Source: Chenopodium formosanum (taxonomy: Eukaryota > Streptophyta > Magnoliopsida > Caryophyllales > Amaranthaceae). Taken from it: DNA of 64,000 bases. The notes below the pieces were generated by a model that worked only from the letters and a program-made list of their open reading frames with translations, made no database searches and was not told where the DNA came from. This document shows, piece by piece, positions 59,701-64,000 of the stretch. The stretch covers positions 24,136,001-24,200,000 of the forward strand of contig CM044877.1 of assembly GCA_024500155.1 (NCBI GenBank). The letters run 5' to 3'. Made by a program: the position numbers and the translations under genes. Each line of letters starts with the position of its first letter. Positions within the stretch are counted from its first letter, which is position 1.

Positions 59701-60441
59701 ATATATTTATGATTTAATAGGGGACTTACAAAATTTAGCGTAATTCATCGGAAGGATATCAAGAAACTAAAGAAGAAACCTGGAATTGCTTGGATTAGCC
59801 CACAGGTATGTAATTAACCACTTGTTGCTAATTGTGAATACCTTAAACTATGTGTTCAAAAGTGAATCTTAATTAATCACTAGAGAAACGCGGATATAAG
59901 TTAGAACCTAGATTTTTATCTTCTTGCTGTAGTGATACATTACATATTCTATCTAAACTATATTAGCTTTTTTAATTTGCCTAGCACTCAAACTATGAGT
60001 AAAATGAAACATAGTACACACCCAAACAATGAAAAATGTGTAAACTTAGGACCTTGTTGTATGGTTACAATCGTTTACGTAACAATGAACAATTACATTT
60101 AACTTATTTGTATATTTATTTTTTTCTGTATTGTAGTGTCCTCGTCAACCTATAGGATCAAAAGTATGTGGATATTATGTATGTCGTTACATGCTAGAGA
60201 CTATTGAAAGTAGAGGACAAGTAGTTCCACCAAAGGTAAATCCTTTCATACATTGAAAGCAACACTCTTAATTTACGTTTTGCGGATATAAATTCTAATC
60301 CTTGTTTTTTTGTAGTATTTTCCTCGAGTTCCTACCACTTACTCTGAAGAAATGATTGATGAGATACGAGACACTTGGGTTACTTATGTTTTGAAGCAAA
60401 AACAAGTCAACAATTACAAGTCTGGAGAAAATGGATCTTGA
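56773..60441 (+). CDS. CACTA second gene: Transposase_24-like domain plus Ulp1 cysteine protease
   Basis: Read as 12 exons with GT-AG introns: 56773-57078, 57173-57385, 57617-57709, 57820-57957, 58038-58271, about 58417-58709, 58796-59085, 59225-59410, about 59530-59629, 59721-59805, 60137-60235, 60316-60441 (TGA). Phases agree where I could check; no AG was found before exon 9. Exons 1-5 resemble the CACTA Transposase_24-type protein (HSRRDDILARALKKPERGGH, VRGVGYG). Exons 8-12 form a Ulp1/C48 peptidase: HWTLAAISP (His), WLDSAG (Asp), Gln of PRQPIGS and Cys of KVCGYYVCRYM, Q and C seven apart. Open frames are intact across the exons, unlike TNP2. SUMO-protease activity is an inference; the domain is a known passenger of plant CACTA and MULE elements. 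Confidence 0.85.
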
Positions 60442-61147
60442 TCACTATTATCTTTGTTTTTAATTTGTGATTGAGAAAACATGATTATTTTGTTGCTTGA
60501 TATAACAGTTAGTACGTACAATGCGTTTTTTAGTGGATAGTTTTGGTGGTTTGAATTTTTGAATTAGGTACTTATTAGATAAATGCTGTTAGTTTGGATG
60601 AATTGTAAAGCCACTAAATTGTTTTTATATTAAATGATTATATAATGCTTATTATTATGCCTACAGTACACTTTTGATGTATATACATTTTTTAGAAAAT
60701 AAAGCATGCGTGGCAGGTTCATTTTATAATGAAGATATTTAATATTATAAATATATATATATATATATATTATTTGAAAAAATATTAATTAAAAAAAAAA
60801 AGAACAAAGAAACCATACATCTAATATCAAAGGTTTCCAACAACGACCTGAATCACCAGATAATAAGAAATAAGAAACCAAATTAGTGAGAAATATGGTA
60901 TCTTATCTCTTAATGTTAGACACCATAAATCTCAAAAATATGGTTTCTTATCATTTAATATTCGCAAATCAAGAGCTCATTTAAGAAACCATATCTCTTA
61001 AAAGTATGGTTTCTTACCTCAATCTTACTAACCACACAAAAATTATGGTTTCTTATGCTAAGAGACCACTGAGATATAAACCATACATTTATTGGTCTCT
61101 TAGGCAAATTTAGAATGGTTTCTTTGCCCTTTTTTGTAGTAGTGCCA

Positions 61148-61733
61148 CTGGCGCCAACCCTTCAAGATTAGGCTTCCGCGCGGTGCATCTGGACAATAAA
61201 CCATGGACGCTCTTTAACTAACCCATATCCCGAACTTTAGAGAACCAGAGGCATGGTTAGGTTGCAAACTTATTGCATCATATTGTGCCTACTTGACTAA
61301 TTGTGCATTATTTGTTGTGCATACTCTATGTGTTTTTTCCTAATTGTTTGTTTGACTTGTGTTAAGACTAAATAAACTGATTAATGACTAAAAGAACGTT
61401 ATATAATTAAATAATTAATTAATTTTGAGTAATTAAAGTCTAATTTAATCAGAGTTGACTTAGTATGACTTTAGGCATACCCAATAGAGTAAAAATACCG
61501 AAAGTAGTTCCAAATCAACGTTCCAGCAATGGCGCCGAGATTTGGACTGCAGCGCCACTCTGTGGAGTGCAGCGCATGGCGACAGTTCTGTCGTCTGACG
61601 CTACACTTCACAATGAGGCGCCACTCCTGTCGTTTTGACGACAGATCTGTATGTTGCTCGATTCATCACTTTGTGTCTAATTAGACAGTTTGCTAATCAA
61701 CTCGATTAATTTTCATTATTAATAATACCTCAT
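61148..61733 (+). other. Leader after LTR 1, right part
   Basis: Continues the leader after the CACTA. GC-rich motifs recur (CAGCGCCACTC, GGCGACAGTTCTGTCGTC, GAGGCGCCACTCC at 61530-61630). No coding was seen. It ends in AT-rich DNA at LTR 2 without a polypurine tract. Confidence 0.6.
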
Positions 61734-62538
61734 TGTAGACACCCATTTGTGTCCCCCCTAAACCAAACCCAGTGATGAGTACCTTTCGTGTCGAATCATA
61801 ATCGAATGAAGTGAAAGTGAGGAAAGTCTAGTATTGCGGATAGTTTTAATTCTTTTCTTTCTCTCTGTTTTTGAAAACCTATTTTAATAAAAACAACCAA
61901 TCAATTTTGGTTTAGTCCATGGAAAGGGTCCAATAATGGAATAGTTGGATGGGGCTTGAAAAGAGATTTCCAACGATATATTATAAGCCCAATTCCGATG
62001 AATAATGAGGAAGTTATGGCCAAATTAGTAAACTGGGCCCGGTTTGATCATTATATGCGGCCGAATGATCTAGAGGAGGGCCTAATATTGATTTATCATT
62101 CCTAATGCAATTAGAATTGATTTTAGTTTTCAAGATTCTTCTAGAAGGTTCTTTTCATTCCTAATTCAATAAGCATTGATAAATCGACTTTGGTTGACTT
62201 TTTAGAGTATTAATCAAAATAATAAAAGTGTTTTAAAGGAAAATACGATTTTGCCCCTATGTACGGCGAAATTTTATCAAAACTAAGAAAACGTGTGTGA
62301 TTAATTATTAGCGCCTGATGACAGGGATTAGCGCCTGGCGCTAATGCTTGGCGCCTGGTGCTAACCTTAGCGTTTAGCGCTAATGTCCAGCGTCTAGCGC
62401 TAATAGAGTTTTATTCTCATCGAAACTTTGATTTGTTTTTCTATCCGTCCGACTGATTTTCTCTATAAATAGCCTCCTAAAACCTCCGTTTTCAATCATC
62501 AATACACAATTATTTTTCTTATTTTCTCTAGCTTTCAA

Positions 62539-62573
<35 letters not shown>

Positions 62574-63733
62574 CTCTCTAACTTTTGCATACAAAATTCC
62601 GCATTCACAAGATTTAGAAATACCTATGCAAGTTTGAAGTTGCCTTTGCCCTAGACGTGAAAGGTTATAATTTCTGAGGGTTTGGTCCCAAATCTAGTCT
62701 AAATTTTCTATAATCTCTCTTTCAATTATTTGATTTAATTTTTTGATTTTATTATTTTCCTTGAAGTTACTAACGCGTGTATTTTGTTATTAGAAAGAGA
62801 TACGAGGCATCCAAGTAAGTGCTTTAAATTGTTTTATTGATTTTATGGTTATTTGAATTCGTGTCTAGGTTGTTATTATGATTCCTAGTGTCATGTTAGG
62901 GTGTTTTGATCTTCCTAGTAACATGTTTAGGGTAACAACTATAATTTCTAATATCAAATATGACAATTATGATTATTGTGATGCTTACTATTCTCTTTCT
63001 AATATTTTTGTTAGTATCATGTTTAGGGTTAAATATTAGATCTTTGATGTTTAGTGACATGCTAGGGTTTGTTATTAATCTTGTTAGTATCATGCCTAGG
63101 ATCTTGCTATTACTATGCTTTAACATGATTATGATAACTATGATTATGATTATGATTATTTTCATGAATATTATGATTATAATTGTTATAATTTATTATG
63201 ATCATGTTGCTTGACACTTATTATTATTTATTGCTTGATCACGTCTTTTATGCATGTTTAAAGGGAATTTGTACTTGTAATCAAGCTTAATAAGATAATT
63301 AATAATCTTATTAAGGTTAATTTGATTATAATTCAAGTGATCGCTGATAATAGTTTTATTTGTGCATTAATATTCAACCAACATAGATAAACAGGTTAAG
63401 GCTTAATCCTAATGATTGCATGGTAGTCAGAAAGCACACATGAATACGATCAGAATAAAAGTACATGTCTATTATTAGGGAAAGTTCAATCTCTTTTAGG
63501 TTGGATTTGTACCTTCATCCTCGAACTACCAGTCATGGTTCTAGACCTATTGGAGTTGACGATTTCCTGGATCGTTAAGGGGTGTAACTTTCACCTTGTG
63601 AACGGTTTACAAGTTCCTTAAACTTATTGGCGACTCTTTTGCTCTATCTTCTTTTCCTTTGGAAGCCACCGTACTTTAGTGTATGATTACAGTGGCGTTC
63701 AAGTTTGGGGTAATGCTTGAAATATTCCCTACA
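61734..63733 (+). repeat. Ogre-like LTR 2
   Basis: 2,000 bp, same ends as LTR 1 (TGTAGACACCC / CCCTACA). TATA at 62464-62472, palindrome array at 62310-62404 and a TC microsatellite at about 62543-62569 absent from LTR 1. Clearly diverged from LTR 1 by many substitutions and small indels. Confidence 0.88.
62310..62404. repeat. GC-rich array, LTR 2
   Basis: About six units of AGCGCCTGGCGCTA type; the extra unit AGCGTCTAGCGCTAAT beyond LTR 1 makes the array about 20 bp longer. Confidence 0.85.
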
Positions 63734-63738
63734 GTTTT

Positions 63739-63756
63739 TGGCGACTCCACTGGGGA
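63739..63756 (+). other. Primer binding site 2, tRNA-Arg type
   Basis: TGGCGACTCCACTGGGGA, six bases after LTR 2; the sequence is that reported for Ogre-type elements as complementary to tRNA-Arg. Confidence 0.85.
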
Positions 63757-64000
63757 GGATTTCTATTTTAATTCCTGAAATTTATTTCTACAATGATTTA
63801 GAATGAGTGGATGAGAGTCGAAAAGTTCTAAGTATTTCATAGGCGTAATGAGTTAAAAACATAAGATTTTTACACGTAGGAAATTTGAGGAATATCTTTT
63901 ACAACTAGGATCGAAATAATGCTACGCGAAACTAGAAAATTTTATTGAGCACCGAAAGTTGCTGAGGGATATAGGAACTAGCGTCAGAAAACAGAGTCTA
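63757..64000 (+). other. Leader after LTR 2, cut by window end
   Basis: Homologous to 51341-51640 (shared GGATTTCTATTT, ACTAGGATCGAAATAATGCT, AACTAGCGTCAGAAAACA), lacking one 75-base stretch. The rest lies beyond the window. Confidence 0.75.

Larger units (their letters stand above)
51992..61144 (+). mobile_element. CACTA (En/Spm) transposon with transposase and Ulp1-containing gene
   Basis: Ends CACTACTACAAAAAATGTC and GCCCTTTTTTGTAGTAGTG; TSD CCA (51989-51991, 61145-61147). 9,153 bp. Subterminal TATGGTTTCTTA repeats occur at both ends in both orientations (52020-52210, 60815-61125). It carries a decayed TNP2 (53300-56520) and a second gene (56773-60441), both on the plus strand. It sits inside the Ogre-like leader and so is younger than that element. 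Confidence 0.95.
49462..64000 (+). mobile_element. Ogre-like LTR retrotransposon, tandem LTR-leader units
   Basis: LTR (49462-51316), primer site and leader, then LTR again (61734-63733) with its own primer site and leader up to the window end. The leaders after both LTRs are homologous. The first is interrupted by a CACTA transposon (51992-61144); without it only about 1.26 kb separate the LTRs. No polypurine tract precedes the second LTR. The primer site resembles that of Ogre/Tat elements. No gag or pol is in view. Confidence 0.75.

Noticed and set aside
1..64000. tRNA, rRNA or other RNA genes
   Set aside because: No cloverleaf or rRNA sequence was recognised; the primer binding sites only mirror tRNA 3' ends. 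A covariance-model scan would settle this.

Overview
The window is nuclear DNA of a flowering plant, very probably a eudicot. It has no prokaryotic features. It is AT-rich and consists mostly of nested transposable elements of plant type: Tat, Athila, Tekay-like and Ogre-like LTR retrotransposons, Ty1/copia, a LINE, CACTA, Mutator-like, hAT and Stowaway elements. The only candidate host gene is a fragment encoding a tandem cysteine-knot peptide. The N-terminal PB1-like Mutator protein recalls Amaranthaceae genomes, but that placement is inference.

Layout, left to right. 1-6382: minus-strand Tat-lineage Ty3/gypsy element with gag, protease, RT, two RNase H domains and integrase in one frame, broken only by six TAG codons; its 5' LTR is 5893-6382. 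6383-9422: MITEs and gene-free AT-rich DNA. 9423-20570: a hAT-type MITE (8-bp TSD CTTATATA) split by a recent 10.3-kb Athila-type element, 9660-19932, which has gag-protease and a third ORF but no RT, RNase H or integrase. 21746-22072: tandem-knottin fragment. 22156-27690: 5'-truncated minus-strand LINE, split by a solo 2.78-kb Tekay-like LTR (22487-25267, TSD CTGGG). 27711-31080: fold-back and Mutator-like MITEs plus a Stowaway.

31119-44257: an old minus-strand Ty1/copia element with TSD AATAT. It was later invaded by a solo Ogre-like LTR (31359-33006), a copia-type LTR (34032-36894) that itself carries a CACTA element (35017-36837), a second CACTA (40979-42624) and a Mutator-like MITE (42679-43743). 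44258-47879: AT-rich DNA with two fold-back MITEs. 47880-49461: left part of a Mutator-like transposon whose coding region is cut by an LTR at 49462. 49462-64000: Ogre-like material arranged LTR - PBS and leader - LTR - PBS and leader. The first leader is split by a 9.15-kb CACTA transposon (51992-61144) with a decayed TNP2 transposase and an almost intact 12-exon second gene that ends in a Ulp1-type cysteine protease domain.

The most unusual signal is shared by unrelated LTR families. The Athila-type LTRs, the Ogre-like LTRs and the solo LTR at 31359 each carry a family-specific array of short GC-rich palindromes between the LTR start and the TATA region. In the first two families the same motif recurs in the internal untranslated region. 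Unit numbers differ between the paired LTRs in both families, so the arrays appear unstable. Other points of interest are a pol-less Athila element with three polypurine-tract copies, an amber-only decay pattern, a MITE that looks retroposed, and an inverted self-fragment inside the copia gag.
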